From Streptomyces sp. A 4/2 (GTDB lineage Bacteria > Actinomycetota > Actinomycetes > Streptomycetales > Streptomycetaceae): DNA of 64,000 nucleotides. The stretch covers positions 119,544 through 183,543 of the forward strand of contig NZ_CALNVW010000051.1 of assembly GCF_940670765.1 (NCBI RefSeq), written 5' to 3'. The notes beneath the pieces are model-generated. The model ran no database searches. It was not told where the DNA came from and worked only from the letters and a program-made list of their open reading frames with translations. Position 1 is the stretch's first letter. Every line of letters starts with the position of its first letter. Positions 51,643-61,880 of this stretch are shown piece by piece. Made by a program: the position numbers and the translations under genes.

Positions 51643-53940
51643 ATGGTCGAGCACAGATCGTTCGGATCATTCAGACGCAGAACGGCGACATCCCTGATCG
51701 CCGTTCTCGGACTCCTACTCGCGCTGCTGTCCCTCCAGGCGACGCCCGCCCACGCGGCCGGCAAGCTGACGGCCACCTTCACCAGCGCGGACAACGGGCC
51801 CTGGTGGAAAGGGACCTACATCCTGCACAACGACGGCGACACCGCCGTGACCGGCTGGTCCCTGGAATTCGACCTGCCCTCCGGAGTGGCCATCAGCTCC
51901 TCGTACAACGGGACGGTCACCACCCAGGGCAGTCACATCACCGCCGTCAACGCCGCCTACAACGGCACCGTCGCGGCGCACAGCACCACCGAGCCGTACA
52001 GCTTCTGGTTCGTCGCCACCGGCCCGATCACCGCACCGGACGGCTGCCGGATCAACGGTGACAAGTGCGACGGCTCGGCGGACGCACCGCCGACCGCGCC
52101 CGGCGGACTCAAGCAGACGGACGTGACCGCCCACACCGCGACGCTCTCCTGGACGGCGTCCGCGGCGGGGGACTTCCCCGTCGCCTCGTACGACATCCTC
52201 GCGGGCGGCACCGTCGTGGGCAGCGCCACCGCCGCGACCAGCGGCACCGTCACCGGGCTGACCCCCGCCACCGCGTACTCCTTCACCGTCCGGGCCAAGG
52301 ACACCCGCGGCAATGTCTCGGCCCAGAGCCCGCCGCTGGCGGTGACCACCGTGGATCCGGCGAGTGACACGTCCCCGCCGACGGCGCCCGGGGCCCTGCA
52401 CTCCACCGGCGTCGACTCCAGCAGCGTCACCCTGGCCTGGACCGCCGCGACGGACAACCAGCGCGTCGCCGCGTACGACATCTACCGTGGCTCCGCGCTC
52501 GCCACGACGGTCTCGGGAACCACCACCACGGCGACCGTCGGCGGACTGTCGCCCTCGACGTCGTACACCTTCACCGTCAAGGCCCGTGACCCGGCGGACA
52601 ACGCCTCACCGGCGAGCAACACGCTCACCGTGAAGACCGACGACATCGTCGGCAGCGGCAAATACGCCAAGGTCGGATACTTCGTCCAGTGGGGCATCTA
52701 CGGCAGGCAGTACTTCGTCAAGAATCTCCAGGACTCCGGTGCGGCCTCGAAGCTGAACGTCCTCAACTACTCCTTCGAGAACATCGATCCCACCAACCTC
52801 ACCTGTATGAACGGCGTCACGAAGGGCACCACGGCCGACCCCGAGGATCCTGACCAGGGGACCGGAGCCGGTGACGCGGACGCCGACTACGCCCGTCCGA
52901 TGAGCGCCGCCCAGTCCGTGGACGGCGTCGCCGACGACGGCTGGGGCAAACTGCGCGGCAACTTCAACCAGTTGAAGAAGCTCAAGGCCCTCCACCCGGA
53001 CCTGAAGATCCTGGTCTCGCTCGGCGGCTGGACCTACTCGAAGTACTTCTCCGACGTGGCCGCCACCGAGGCGTCCCGGCAGAAGTTCGTCTCCTCGTGC
53101 ATCGACATGTACATCAAGGGCAACCTGCCCGAGTACTCGGGCGCGGGCGGCCCCGGCACCGCCGCCGGGATCTTCGACGGCTTCGACATCGACTGGGAGT
53201 GGCCGGGCACCGACACCGGACACCCCGGCAACCACTGGTCCGCCGACGACAAGGGCAACCTGACGCTGCTCCTCGCCGAATTCCGCAAGCAGATGGACGC
53301 GTTGGGCGGCCGACACCGGCTGCTCACCGCGTTCACCCCGGCCGACCCGCAGAAGATCAGCGACGGCTGGGACCTGACCAAGGTCTTCGACTCCCTCGAT
53401 GTGGCCAACGTCCAGGGGTACGACTTCCACGGCTCGGGCAGCGACAACTCCTGGGAACCGGACCGCACCGGCGACCAGGCCAACCTCTACGCGGACGACG
53501 GCGACCCGTACGGCTTCCACTTCAGCGTGGACGCGGCCGTCAAGGCGTACACCGACGCGGGCGTCGAGCCGAGAAAGCTGACCGTCGGGATCCCGTTCTA
53601 CGGCCGTGGCTGGCAGAACGTCACCGACGGCGGGGCGAACGGTGAATGGCAGTCGGCGGGCGGCGCCGCGCCGGGACAGTTCGCGGAGGAGGCGGGAACC
53701 CGCGGCTACGCCAACCTGATCGGCGCCTTTCCGACGATGACGATCCACCACGACGAACAGTCGGTGTCCACCTACGGGTACACCGGAAACCAGTGGTGGT
53801 CCTTCGACGACACCTGGTCCATCGGCAAGAAGACGGCCTATGTGAAGGACAAGGGCCTGCTGGGCGTCATGATCTGGGAGATGTCCGGCGACACCCCGCA
53901 GGGGACGCTGATGGGGGCACTCGACACCGGGCTGAAGTAG
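51643..53940 (+). CDS. Secreted modular chitinase: CBM2, two FN3, GH18
   Basis: A 765-residue exported enzyme. The signal peptide covers residues 1-38 (SLIAVLGLLLALLSLQATPA, AHA/AG site). Next is a cellulose/chitin-binding module of CBM2 type (~39-140; LTATFTSADNGPWWKGTYIL, then GWSLEFDLPSG). Two fibronectin type III repeats follow (~147-235 and ~243-330; VTAHTATLSWTAS, VDSSSVTLAWTAA). The GH18 domain runs from ~340, with SLGGWTYSKYF near 462 and the catalytic DGFDIDWEWPG near 512 (last E is the acid). It degrades chitin outside the cell. ATG at 51643 follows AAGGGAGAACC. The upstream operator suggests GlcNAc-responsive control by DasR. Confidence 0.96.
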   Translation: MVEHRSFGSFRRRTATSLIAVLGLLLALLSLQATPAHAAGKLTATFTSADNGPWWKGTYILHNDGDTAVTGWSLEFDLPSGVAISSSYNGTVTTQGSHITAVNAAYNGTVAAHSTTEPYSFWFVATGPITAPDGCRINGDKCDGSADAPPTAPGGLKQTDVTAHTATLSWTASAAGDFPVASYDILAGGTVVGSATAATSGTVTGLTPATAYSFTVRAKDTRGNVSAQSPPLAVTTVDPASDTSPPTAPGALHSTGVDSSSVTLAWTAATDNQRVAAYDIYRGSALATTVSGTTTTATVGGLSPSTSYTFTVKARDPADNASPASNTLTVKTDDIVGSGKYAKVGYFVQWGIYGRQYFVKNLQDSGAASKLNVLNYSFENIDPTNLTCMNGVTKGTTADPEDPDQGTGAGDADADYARPMSAAQSVDGVADDGWGKLRGNFNQLKKLKALHPDLKILVSLGGWTYSKYFSDVAATEASRQKFVSSCIDMYIKGNLPEYSGAGGPGTAAGIFDGFDIDWEWPGTDTGHPGNHWSADDKGNLTLLLAEFRKQMDALGGRHRLLTAFTPADPQKISDGWDLTKVFDSLDVANVQGYDFHGSGSDNSWEPDRTGDQANLYADDGDPYGFHFSVDAAVKAYTDAGVEPRKLTVGIPFYGRGWQNVTDGGANGEWQSAGGAAPGQFAEEAGTRGYANLIGAFPTMTIHHDEQSVSTYGYTGNQWWSFDDTWSIGKKTAYVKDKGLLGVMIWEMSGDTPQGTLMGALDTGLK

Positions 53941-53968
53941 GACCGGCGCTGCTCCGCCCCCGGCGCTG

Positions 53969-54004
53969 CTCCGCCCCCGGCGCAGCGCGGCGCCGGGGGC
54001 GGAG
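53969..54004. terminator. Terminator with a duplicated left arm
   Basis: A 15-bp stem (CTCCGCCCCCGGCGC / GCGCCGGGGGCGGAG) with a 6-nt loop lies between the convergent chitinase and aceB genes. A copy of the left-arm region lies directly upstream with a period of 17 bp (53943-53959 repeated from 53960). Confidence 0.82.
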
Positions 54005-54024
54005 TTCAGGACCGGGCGACCGCG

Positions 54025-55644
<1,620 letters not shown>

Positions 55645-55755
55645 GAGCGGTCACTCCTTCAGCGGGTGGTGCCTGACGGCCGCCGGGCTCGGAAAACGGC
55701 ACGGGGTGCCACGGCGCCGGAATGCGGTCGCAGGCGCCCTGTGGGGTCCAGGGCG

Positions 55756-55809
55756 CTTCTGACGTGTGGATACTAGTTTCCTCATGGTGGAAGTTCAACG
55801 CTATGTTGA
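55756..55809 (-). promoter_or_regulatory. aceB promoter with both operator types
   Basis: On the minus strand -35 TTGAAC (55798-55793), a 17-nt spacer and -10 TAGTAT (55775-55770). The spacer is occupied by a 17-bp AllR-type box CTTCCACCATGAGGAAA (55793-55777). A weaker box TATCCACACGTCAGAAG (55772-55756) follows at the same 21-bp period. TCAACATAGCGTTGA (55809-55795), a variant of the catalase/uraD palindrome, overlaps the -35. Confidence 0.72.
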
Positions 55810-55858
55810 CATCGAGATTCTCCGGATCGACAGAAGTTGTCGCTGGGTGCCAGAGCGG

Positions 55859-56470
55859 TCACTCCAAGTGGAACAGGTCGTCGACGGTGTCGATGTCGTA
55901 CGCCTGGGACACATCGGAACACTCCACGAGCGTGATCGCCTCCCGGTGCGCCCGGAGGTACGCGCGGGCCCCGCGGTCGCCCACCGCGGTCGCCGCGACG
56001 TCCGCCCAGCGGTCCGCCCCGAAGATCACCGGATGGCCGCGTTCGCCTCCGTACGAAGCCGCCGCGAGACCGGCCGACGACCGGCAGGCGGCGCGTACCC
56101 GGGCCACCGCCGCCGCGCCGATCCCCGGCTGGTCCACCAGCAGGACGAGCGCCGCGTCCGCACCCGATCCGGCGAGCGACGCCAGACCGGAACGCAGCGA
56201 CGAGCCCATGCCCTCCTCCCACCGGGGGTTGTCGGTGACGACGCATCCGGACAGATCGGCCCGTTCCCGTACGTCGGCCGACGCGGCACCCAATACCACA
56301 TGGACCGGACCACAGCCGCCCTCCCGCAGCACCCGGACCGCGTGCTCGACCAGCGGCCGGCCGCGGTGTTCCAGCAGGGCCTTGGGGCGCCCGCCCAGGC
56401 GCCGCCCGCCGCCCGCCGCGAGCAGCAGCCCGGCCACCACCGGCTCCTGGCCTTCCGTGTCACGTGTCAT
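55859..56470 (-). CDS. MobA-like nucleotidyltransferase (molybdenum cofactor cytidylyl type)
   Basis: A 203-residue NTP_transf_3 protein. The nucleotide-binding motif LLLAAGGGRRLGGRPKALLE lies near residue 16. LLVDQPGIGAAAVARVRAAC near 107 supplies the metal aspartate in an Asp-Gln-Pro context. The segment GERGHPVIFGADRWADV near 142 is typical of MocA/XdhC-associated enzymes. These transfer CMP or GMP to molybdopterin for xanthine-dehydrogenase-type enzymes, which fits the operon at 3183. ATG at 56470 is preceded by GGGGAA; an upstream GTG-like start at 56497 is possible. It is divergent from no gene with an obvious link. MobA for nitrate reductase is an alternative. Confidence 0.85.
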   Translation of the reverse strand: MTRDTEGQEPVVAGLLLAAGGGRRLGGRPKALLEHRGRPLVEHAVRVLREGGCGPVHVVLGAASADVRERADLSGCVVTDNPRWEEGMGSSLRSGLASLAGSGADAALVLLVDQPGIGAAAVARVRAACRSSAGLAAASYGGERGHPVIFGADRWADVAATAVGDRGARAYLRAHREAITLVECSDVSQAYDIDTVDDLFHLE

Positions 56471-56767
56471 TTCCCCGCACCCGCCATTTCCCCGCACCTG
56501 TTCATTTCGCCGTACCCGTCATTCCGTTCCCTCCGTCATGGGGACTGGATACCTCATGGACATCCGCTCGTCCGGCTGAATTCCGGCCGTCGAGTGGCGA
56601 GAACGAGGCGCGGTGGCGTTAACTGGCCCGCGACCCACGGTGTCCGACCAGCACCGCACGGGTCGAACCGGTGCGGGGAAAGACCAGCACGGCGTGGTGC
56701 GAGGGGGAGAGCTTTGTTGCGAAGTGTGGGCCAGAGGTGTGTGACGAGCAGCGGCGAGGATCCGCGG

Positions 56768-57022
56768 GTGACGGAGCTGCGTTCCTCGATCTCCCGCCTC
56801 CGCCGTGAACTGGCCGCTCACCCGGCCCGGTTCCCGGACCGGGCGATCGCCGAGGACGAACTGGCGGTCCTGGACGAGATGGCGCAGAGCGGCGTACCGG
56901 AGATCCTGCCGCTGCGCCGGTCGCTGCTGCTGGTCGCGGGGGCGATCGGCTCGGTCAGCGCGCTGGTGGTCTCGCTCTCGGAAGTACGGAACGCGGTGGA
57001 ACTCTTCGGCGGCACGTCCTGA
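56768..57022 (+). CDS. Small actinobacterial protein of unknown function
   Basis: An 84-residue protein. An N-terminal amphipathic helix (TELRSSISRLRRELAAHPAR) is followed by EDELAVLDEMAQSG and a C-terminal hydrophobic helix (SLLLVAGAIGSVSALVVSLS) ending in EVRNAVELFG. This pattern recurs in Streptomyces genomes as a small conserved family, which I recall as DUF5955, with no known function. GTG at 56768 follows GAGGA at 7 nt; GTG at 56741 is a weaker alternative. Its stop overlaps the next start by 1 nt (TGATG), so it is translated with the VOC protein. A membrane-associated role is possible from the hydrophobic helix. Confidence 0.7.
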   Translation: MTELRSSISRLRRELAAHPARFPDRAIAEDELAVLDEMAQSGVPEILPLRRSLLLVAGAIGSVSALVVSLSEVRNAVELFGGTS

Positions 57023-57378
57023 TGCCGGTGCGCCGGGTGGTGCCCGACATCCCCACCGACGACATGGCGGCGAGCCGGGACTTCTACGGCCTCATCGGAC
57101 TCCGGGAAGCCATGAACCAGGGCTGGGTGATGACGCTGGTCTCCACCACCAACCCCACCGCGCAGGTCACGTTCACCACCCGGGACGCGTCCGCCGCGGT
57201 CCGGCCCGACCTGTCGGTCGAGGTGGACGACGTGGACGCGGTCCACGCGGCCCTGGTCGCCGCCGGCGCCGAGATCGTGCACCCCTTGCAGAACGAGGAG
57301 TGGGGCGTCCGACGGTTCTTCGTACGCGATCCGAACGGCAAGGTGGTCAATGTGCTGAGCCACCTGCCCGCCGGATGA
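57022..57378 (+). CDS. VOC-family (glyoxalase/bleomycin-resistance-like) protein
   Basis: A 118-residue vicinal-oxygen-chelate protein: VVPDIPTDDMAASRDFYGLIG at the N-terminus, the paired beta-alpha-beta-beta-beta units with VSTTNPTAQVTFTT, and the C-terminal signature EWGVRRFFVRDPNGKVVNVLS. Members are lyases, dioxygenases or resistance proteins; I cannot tell which. ATG at 57022 overlaps the preceding stop. The 3' end overlaps the convergent response regulator by 32 bp, so the two mRNAs are partly antisense. The context gives no pathway. Confidence 0.85.
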   Translation: MPVRRVVPDIPTDDMAASRDFYGLIGLREAMNQGWVMTLVSTTNPTAQVTFTTRDASAAVRPDLSVEVDDVDAVHAALVAAGAEIVHPLQNEEWGVRRFFVRDPNGKVVNVLSHLPAG

Positions 57379-57991
57379 GCCGTCGCGCGGAGGCCGCCGC
57401 GACCGCGGAGGTCCGGGAGTCCACGCCCAACTTCGCGTAGATGTGCACCAGATGGGACTTCACGGTCGCCTGGCTGAGGAAGAGCTGCTTGCTGATCTGC
57501 TGGTTGGACAGGCCGTCCCCGACCAGTTGGAGGACCTCCAGCTCCCGGCGGGTGAGGGACTCGCCCGGGGTGCGCATCCGGTCCATCAGCCGGTGCGCGA
57601 CTGCGGGCGCCAGCGCCGAGCGGCCCGCCGCCGCCGTCCGTACCGCCGCGGCCAGTTCCTCGGGCGGTGCGTCCTTCAGCAGGTAGCCGCTGGCTCCCGC
57701 CTCCACCGCGGCCAGGATGTCGGCCTCCGTGTCGTACGTCGTCAGTACCAGGACCCGGGGCGCGCCTTCGACGGCGACGATGGCCGCCGTCGCCGCCGAT
57801 CCGTGCATCCCCGGTCCGAACTGGAGGTCCATGAGAACGACGTCGAAGTCCCCCGAAGCGGCCAGCGCGACCGCCTGTTCGGCCGTCGACGCCTCCGCCA
57901 CCACCTGGAAGTCCGGTTCGGTGTCGAGTACGGCCCGCAGCCCCGCCCGTACCACCGGGTGGTCGTCGGCCAGCAGGAGTCGGATCGTCAT
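57347..57991 (-). CDS. LuxR-type (NarL) two-component response regulator
   Basis: A 214-residue protein. The receiver is residues 1-120 (RLLLADDHPVVRAGLRAVLD; phosphoacceptor aspartate in DVVLMDLQFGPGMHG; conserved lysine in GYLLKDAPPEELA). The LuxR helix-turn-helix is at ~145-205 (LTRRELEVLQLVGDGLSNQQ, SKQLFLSQATVKSHLVHIYA). ATG at 57991 overlaps the kinase stop by 4 nt, so the pair is translationally coupled. It probably controls the divergent ABC transporter genes at 59305, a layout common in Streptomyces for antimicrobial or lipid export. Its stop region overlaps the VOC gene. Confidence 0.93.
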   Translation of the reverse strand: MTIRLLLADDHPVVRAGLRAVLDTEPDFQVVAEASTAEQAVALAASGDFDVVLMDLQFGPGMHGSAATAAIVAVEGAPRVLVLTTYDTEADILAAVEAGASGYLLKDAPPEELAAAVRTAAAGRSALAPAVAHRLMDRMRTPGESLTRRELEVLQLVGDGLSNQQISKQLFLSQATVKSHLVHIYAKLGVDSRTSAVAAASARRLIRRAGGSAH

Positions 57992-59169
57992 GCGGACGCC
58001 CCTTCGGCGACGGGCAGCGGCAGGGTGACCGCGACGGCTGTGCCCTGGCCCGGTGTGGACTCGACGGCGAAGGTACCGCCGAGCGACTCGGCGCGCGAGC
58101 GCATCGCGGGCAGCCCGAATCCGCCCTCGTCGGATGTGGCGTGCAGCGGGTCGAAGCCGGAACCGTCGTCGACGACGTCCAGTGCGACCGCGGTGTCCAT
58201 GAAACTCAGGGTGATCTCGGCGCGGGACGCCCCCGCGTGCCGGACGGTGTTGGCGAGCGCCGACTGGGCGATGCGCAACAGGGCCACCTCGTACGGGGTG
58301 GGCAGCGCGACCGGTGTGCCGCTGGTGGAGAAACGGACCCGCGGCCCGGGACTGCCCGCACAGAGCCGGTCCAGCGCGGCGGCGAGCGAACCGTGCGCCA
58401 GGGCGGGCGGCGACAGCTCCCGTACGAACCGGCGGGCCTCGGCGAGGTTGTCCTGCGCCGCCTGGCGGGCCTGCTCGATATGGGCCGATGCCGGGGCGTC
58501 CGCGGGCAGGGTGCGCCCGGCGGCGCGCAGCAGCAGTTGGATCGACGAGAGGCCCTGCGCGAGCGTGTCATGGATCTCGCGGGCGAGCCGCTCGCGCTCG
58601 GCGAGCGTGCCCGCGGCCCGTTCGGCGTCGGCGAGCTCGGCGCGGGTCGCGATCAGCTCCTCGATCAGCTGCCGGCGGTTCTCGCTCTCCCGGTAGAGCA
58701 TCTGATAGCCGAGGACGGTGGCCACGGCGACCGCCGCTCCCAGCAGCGGTCCGATGAAGGCGCCCGGGTTCATCGCCCCGCTGTGGCCCACGTACGAAGC
58801 GATCGCCGCGCCCGCGGTGACCACGACAGCCGGAACCGACCAGCGCACCGGCAGCAGATGCAACTGGAGGAAGTAGAGCGGGAACGCGGTCCACAGCCCG
58901 TCCGGGGAGACCACCAGCAGCGCCAGCCAGGCCAGGCCCAGCAGACCGAGCCAGACGGCCGCCGCCCGGCGGGAGGTCTGGACGGACGGCCACACCGTGC
59001 CCGCCGCGTAGACCGCACCCATGACCGCGGCGGCCACCACCACCGCGGGCGCGTTCGCCGCGTGATCGGCGATTGCGCGCACAGCGGCGAGCGCCAGCAG
59101 GCCGGCCACCAGCAGGTGGAGGCAGACGCGCAGGACTACCGGGGCAGGGGTGAGGGAGCGGGCATCCAT
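57988..59169 (-). CDS. Sensor histidine kinase (NarL partner)
   Basis: A 393-residue membrane kinase. Five or six hydrophobic segments occupy residues ~10-175 with no large extracellular loop (VCLHLLVAGLLALAAVRAIA, GTVWPSVQTSRRAAAVWLGL, GPLLGAAVAVATVLGYQ). The HisKA_3 dimerisation helix follows (ERLAREIHDTLAQGLSSIQL), with its phosphorylatable histidine near 203. The HATPase domain ends with DVVDDGSGFDPL and GGTFAVESTPGQGT. It phosphorylates the response regulator encoded just after it. ATG at 59169 lies after CAGGA. It is divergent from the ABC transporter across 135 bp. The signal is unknown; the small extracellular part favours sensing within the membrane. Confidence 0.92.
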   Translation of the reverse strand: MDARSLTPAPVVLRVCLHLLVAGLLALAAVRAIADHAANAPAVVVAAAVMGAVYAAGTVWPSVQTSRRAAAVWLGLLGLAWLALLVVSPDGLWTAFPLYFLQLHLLPVRWSVPAVVVTAGAAIASYVGHSGAMNPGAFIGPLLGAAVAVATVLGYQMLYRESENRRQLIEELIATRAELADAERAAGTLAERERLAREIHDTLAQGLSSIQLLLRAAGRTLPADAPASAHIEQARQAAQDNLAEARRFVRELSPPALAHGSLAAALDRLCAGSPGPRVRFSTSGTPVALPTPYEVALLRIAQSALANTVRHAGASRAEITLSFMDTAVALDVVDDGSGFDPLHATSDEGGFGLPAMRSRAESLGGTFAVESTPGQGTAVAVTLPLPVAEGASA

Positions 59170-59304
59170 GGTCCTGCCAGCGTAGGCGGATCGTCCAGGA
59201 ACGCACTCAACCGAAAGTTTGATGCCCGGCTCCGTCTTTCGATACGCGAGGAGCCAACCGTGGCGCGATGCCCGCGGACCCCTACTGCCAGCAGGGTTGA
59301 TCCC

Positions 59305-60345
59305 ATGTTCGTCGCATGGAGAGATCTGAGATTCGCCCGGGGCCGGTTCGCCCTGATGGGCACGGTCATCGTGCTCATCACCCTGCTGGTCGGACTGCTG
59401 TCCGGACTCACCGCCGGGCTGGCCAGGGACAACACCTCGGCCGTCACCGGGCTGTCCGCCGACCACCTCGCCTTCGCCGCTCCGCCCTCGGGGCAGTCGG
59501 CCTCCTTCACCGGTTCCCAGCTGCCGGAGAGCGCCTGGCAGACGTGGGCCGCGCGGCCGGGGGTGAAGAGCGCGCAGCCGGTGGCCATCGGCACCGGCAA
59601 CGCCGAAGCGGGCGGGCACACGGCCGCGGTCTCCGAGTTCGCGGTACGGCCCGACTCCGGCCTGGCACCTGTGGCGCCCGGCCCGCACGGCGCGGTGCTG
59701 TCGAAGGGCGCGGCCAAGGATCTGGGCGCGGCGGCGGGCGACACGGTCTCGCTGGCCGGGCGCGACCTGAAGGTGACGGCGGTCGCCGGGGACGACTCGT
59801 ACAGCCACACCCCCGTCGTCTGGACCTCCCTCGGTGCGCACACCAAGGCCACGGTGGTGGCGCTGACCACCGACGGCGCGGACCTCGCGGCGGGCGACCG
59901 GGCGGCCGGAACGAAGACCCTCACCCTGGACGGTTCGCTGAGCGCGCTCCCCTCCTACCAGGCGGAGAACGGCTCGCTCCAGCTGATGCGCGGCTTCCTC
60001 TTCGTCATCTCGGCCATGGTGATAGGGGCGTTCTTCACGGTCTGGACGATCCAGCGCAGCGGCGACATCGCGGTACTGAAGGCGCTGGGGGCCTCCACCC
60101 CGTACCTGCTGCGCGACGCGCTCGGGCAGGCGGTCCTGATGCTGGTGGCCGGGACCCTGCTGGGAACGGCCGTCGCCGCCGGGTTCGGCGCCGTCGTCCC
60201 CGACGGCGTCCCCTTCGTCCTCGATCCGCTGACGATCCTGGTCCCCGCCGCCGTCATAGTCGCCCTCGGTGTGCTCGGCGCGGCCCTTTCCATCCGGCGG
60301 ATCACCGCCGTCGACCCCCTCACCGCCCTCGGGAGCGCCCGATGA
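59305..60345 (+). CDS. ABC transporter permease (FtsX/MacB-like)
   Basis: A 346-residue permease with one N-terminal membrane segment (FALMGTVIVLITLLVGLLSG), a large extracellular domain (~40-225), and three C-terminal segments. These last are the FtsX domain, with LFVISAMVIGAFFTVWTIQR, the coupling segment LKALGASTPYLL, then VLMLVAGTLLGTAVAAGFG and VPAAVIVALGVLGAALSI. This MacB/YknZ-like topology suits export or extraction of a lipid or peptide from the membrane. ATG at 59305 is preceded by AGGGTTG. It overlaps the ATP-binding gene by 4 nt. Divergent from the two-component system, its probable regulator. Confidence 0.88.
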   Translation: MFVAWRDLRFARGRFALMGTVIVLITLLVGLLSGLTAGLARDNTSAVTGLSADHLAFAAPPSGQSASFTGSQLPESAWQTWAARPGVKSAQPVAIGTGNAEAGGHTAAVSEFAVRPDSGLAPVAPGPHGAVLSKGAAKDLGAAAGDTVSLAGRDLKVTAVAGDDSYSHTPVVWTSLGAHTKATVVALTTDGADLAAGDRAAGTKTLTLDGSLSALPSYQAENGSLQLMRGFLFVISAMVIGAFFTVWTIQRSGDIAVLKALGASTPYLLRDALGQAVLMLVAGTLLGTAVAAGFGAVVPDGVPFVLDPLTILVPAAVIVALGVLGAALSIRRITAVDPLTALGSAR

Positions 60346-61019
60346 CTCTCACTCTTGACGACGTGACGCTGACCTACCCGGACGGGGACGGGCGCGTGGT
60401 CGCGCTGGACTCGGTCTCGCTCGATGTCCCCTCCGGTTCGCTCACCGCGGTGGTCGGGCCCTCGGGATCCGGCAAGTCCAGCCTGCTGGCCGTGGCGGCG
60501 ACCCTGGTGACGCCGGAACGGGGCCGGGTGACCGTCGACGGCCTGGACACGGCCGCGCTGGGACGCGCCGAGAAGGCCGCGCTGCGGCGCGAACGCATCG
60601 GCATCGTCTTCCAGCAGCCCAATCTGCTCCCGTCGCTGACCGCGCTGGAACAGCTCCAGGTGATGGCGCACCTCTCGGGGCGCCCGGCCTCCCAGGTACG
60701 CGACCGGGCGGCGGAACTGCTGGACGCGGTGGGCCTGGCCGACCAGGCGGGCCGCCGCCCGCACCAGCTCTCGGGCGGACAGCGCCAGCGGGTGAACATC
60801 GCCCGAGCTCTGATGAACGAGCCGTCCGTCCTGCTGGTCGACGAGCCGACGAGCGCGCTCGACCACGAGCGGGGCGGGGCGGTGCTCGACCTGCTGGTCA
60901 CCCTCACCAGGGCGCGCGGGACCGCGACGGTGCTGGTCACTCACGACCGGGCACATCTGGACCGGATGGACCGGACGGTGACGATGGCCGACGGCCGGCT
61001 GACCGTGCCCGTCGGCTGA
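60342..61019 (+). CDS. ABC transporter ATP-binding protein
   Basis: A 225-residue MacB/LolD-type ATPase. Walker A is VVGPSGSGKSSLLAVAAT near residue 38. The Q-loop lies in IGIVFQQPNLLPSLTA near 87, the signature LSGGQRQRVNIARAL near 143, Walker B VLLVDEPTSALDHERGG near 165, and the H-loop VLVTHDRAHLDR near 198. ATG at 60342 overlaps the permease stop (ATGA). With the permease it likely forms a complete exporter. A strong terminator follows. No substrate gene is evident nearby. Confidence 0.95.
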   Translation: MTLTLDDVTLTYPDGDGRVVALDSVSLDVPSGSLTAVVGPSGSGKSSLLAVAATLVTPERGRVTVDGLDTAALGRAEKAALRRERIGIVFQQPNLLPSLTALEQLQVMAHLSGRPASQVRDRAAELLDAVGLADQAGRRPHQLSGGQRQRVNIARALMNEPSVLLVDEPTSALDHERGGAVLDLLVTLTRARGTATVLVTHDRAHLDRMDRTVTMADGRLTVPVG

Positions 61020-61033
61020 CGGCCGGGCGCACA

Positions 61034-61090
61034 CCCAGCAGGCCTGACCGGCGCCGCCGTACTCCCGCGGCGCCGGTCAGGCCTGCTGGG
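61034..61090. terminator. Very long terminator hairpin overlapping the allR stop
   Basis: A perfect 24-bp stem (arms 61034-61057 and 61067-61090) with a 9-nt loop. It lies between the ABC and IclR genes, which converge. The right arm covers the last codons and the stop of the IclR gene, so the hairpin doubles as coding sequence. Confidence 0.9.
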
Positions 61091-61880
61091 GTCCCGCGGT
61101 CGCCAGCGTGGCGGAGAGTTCCTGGGCGATGCCCTGGAGGATCGGCACGATCTTCTCGGTGGCTTCCTCGGTGACCCGCCCCGCCGGTCCCGAGATCGAA
61201 ATGGCGGCAGCAGTGGGGGAGTTGGGGACGGAGACCGCGAGGCAGCGGACCCCGATCTCCTGCTCGTTGTCGTCGACCGCGTACCCGGCCCGGCGTACGA
61301 CGTCGAGCGCCTCCAGGAATCCCTCGGGCGTGGTGATCGTCTTCTCGGTGGCGGCCGGCATGCCGGTCCGGGCCAGCAGCGCCCTGACCTCGGCCGGCGG
61401 GGTGTGCGCGAGCAGCGCCTTGCCCACGCCGGTGGAGTGCGGCAGGACCCGCCGTCCCACCTCGGTGAACATCCGCATCGAGTGCTTCGAAGGCACCTGG
61501 GCGACGTACACGACCTCGTCCCCGTCGAGCAGCGCCATGTTCGCCGTCTCGCCGGTCTCCTCGACGAGCCGTGCCAGGTACGGCCGCGCCCAGGTTCCGA
61601 GCAGCCGGGCCGACGACTCGCCGAGCCGGATCAGCCGGGGGCCCAGCGCGTAACGGCGGTTGGGCTGCTGGCGTACGTAGCCGCAGGCGACCAGGGTGCG
61701 CATCAGCCGGTGGATCGTGGGCAGCGGCAGGCCGCTGGTGGCCGAGAGCTCGCTGAGCCCGACCTCTCCACCGGCGTCCGCCATCCGCTCCAGCAGGTCG
61801 AAGGCGCGCTCCAGGGACTGCACGCCGCCGCTCGGTGCTGCGGTCTTGGTGTCGTCGGCACTGGCGTGGGACTGCGGCAC
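61077..61880 (-). CDS. allR: IclR-family repressor, AllR-like
   Basis: A 267-residue IclR protein. The winged helix-turn-helix covers ~20-85 (SLERAFDLLERMADAGGEVG, LPLPTIHRLMRTLVACGYVR). The C-terminal effector domain has LPHSTGVGKALLAHTPPAEV near 145 and DDNEQEIGVRCLAVSVPNSP near 203, the usual ligand pocket. GTG at 61880 follows AAAGGA. It is divergent from allantoinase across 298 bp. In S. coelicolor an IclR protein called AllR represses allantoin genes; this one has the right neighbour, and the AllR-type boxes at gcl, hyi and aceB are probable targets. The effector is likely a pathway intermediate. Confidence 0.87.
   Translation of the reverse strand: MPQSHASADDTKTAAPSGGVQSLERAFDLLERMADAGGEVGLSELSATSGLPLPTIHRLMRTLVACGYVRQQPNRRYALGPRLIRLGESSARLLGTWARPYLARLVEETGETANMALLDGDEVVYVAQVPSKHSMRMFTEVGRRVLPHSTGVGKALLAHTPPAEVRALLARTGMPAATEKTITTPEGFLEALDVVRRAGYAVDDNEQEIGVRCLAVSVPNSPTAAAISISGPAGRVTEEATEKIVPILQGIAQELSATLATAGPQQA

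Noticed and set aside
55766..57022. Long plus-strand open frame ending with the 84-residue protein
   Set aside because: Only the last 84 codons look like protein; the earlier part is antisense to the MobA-like gene and crosses the aceB promoter.
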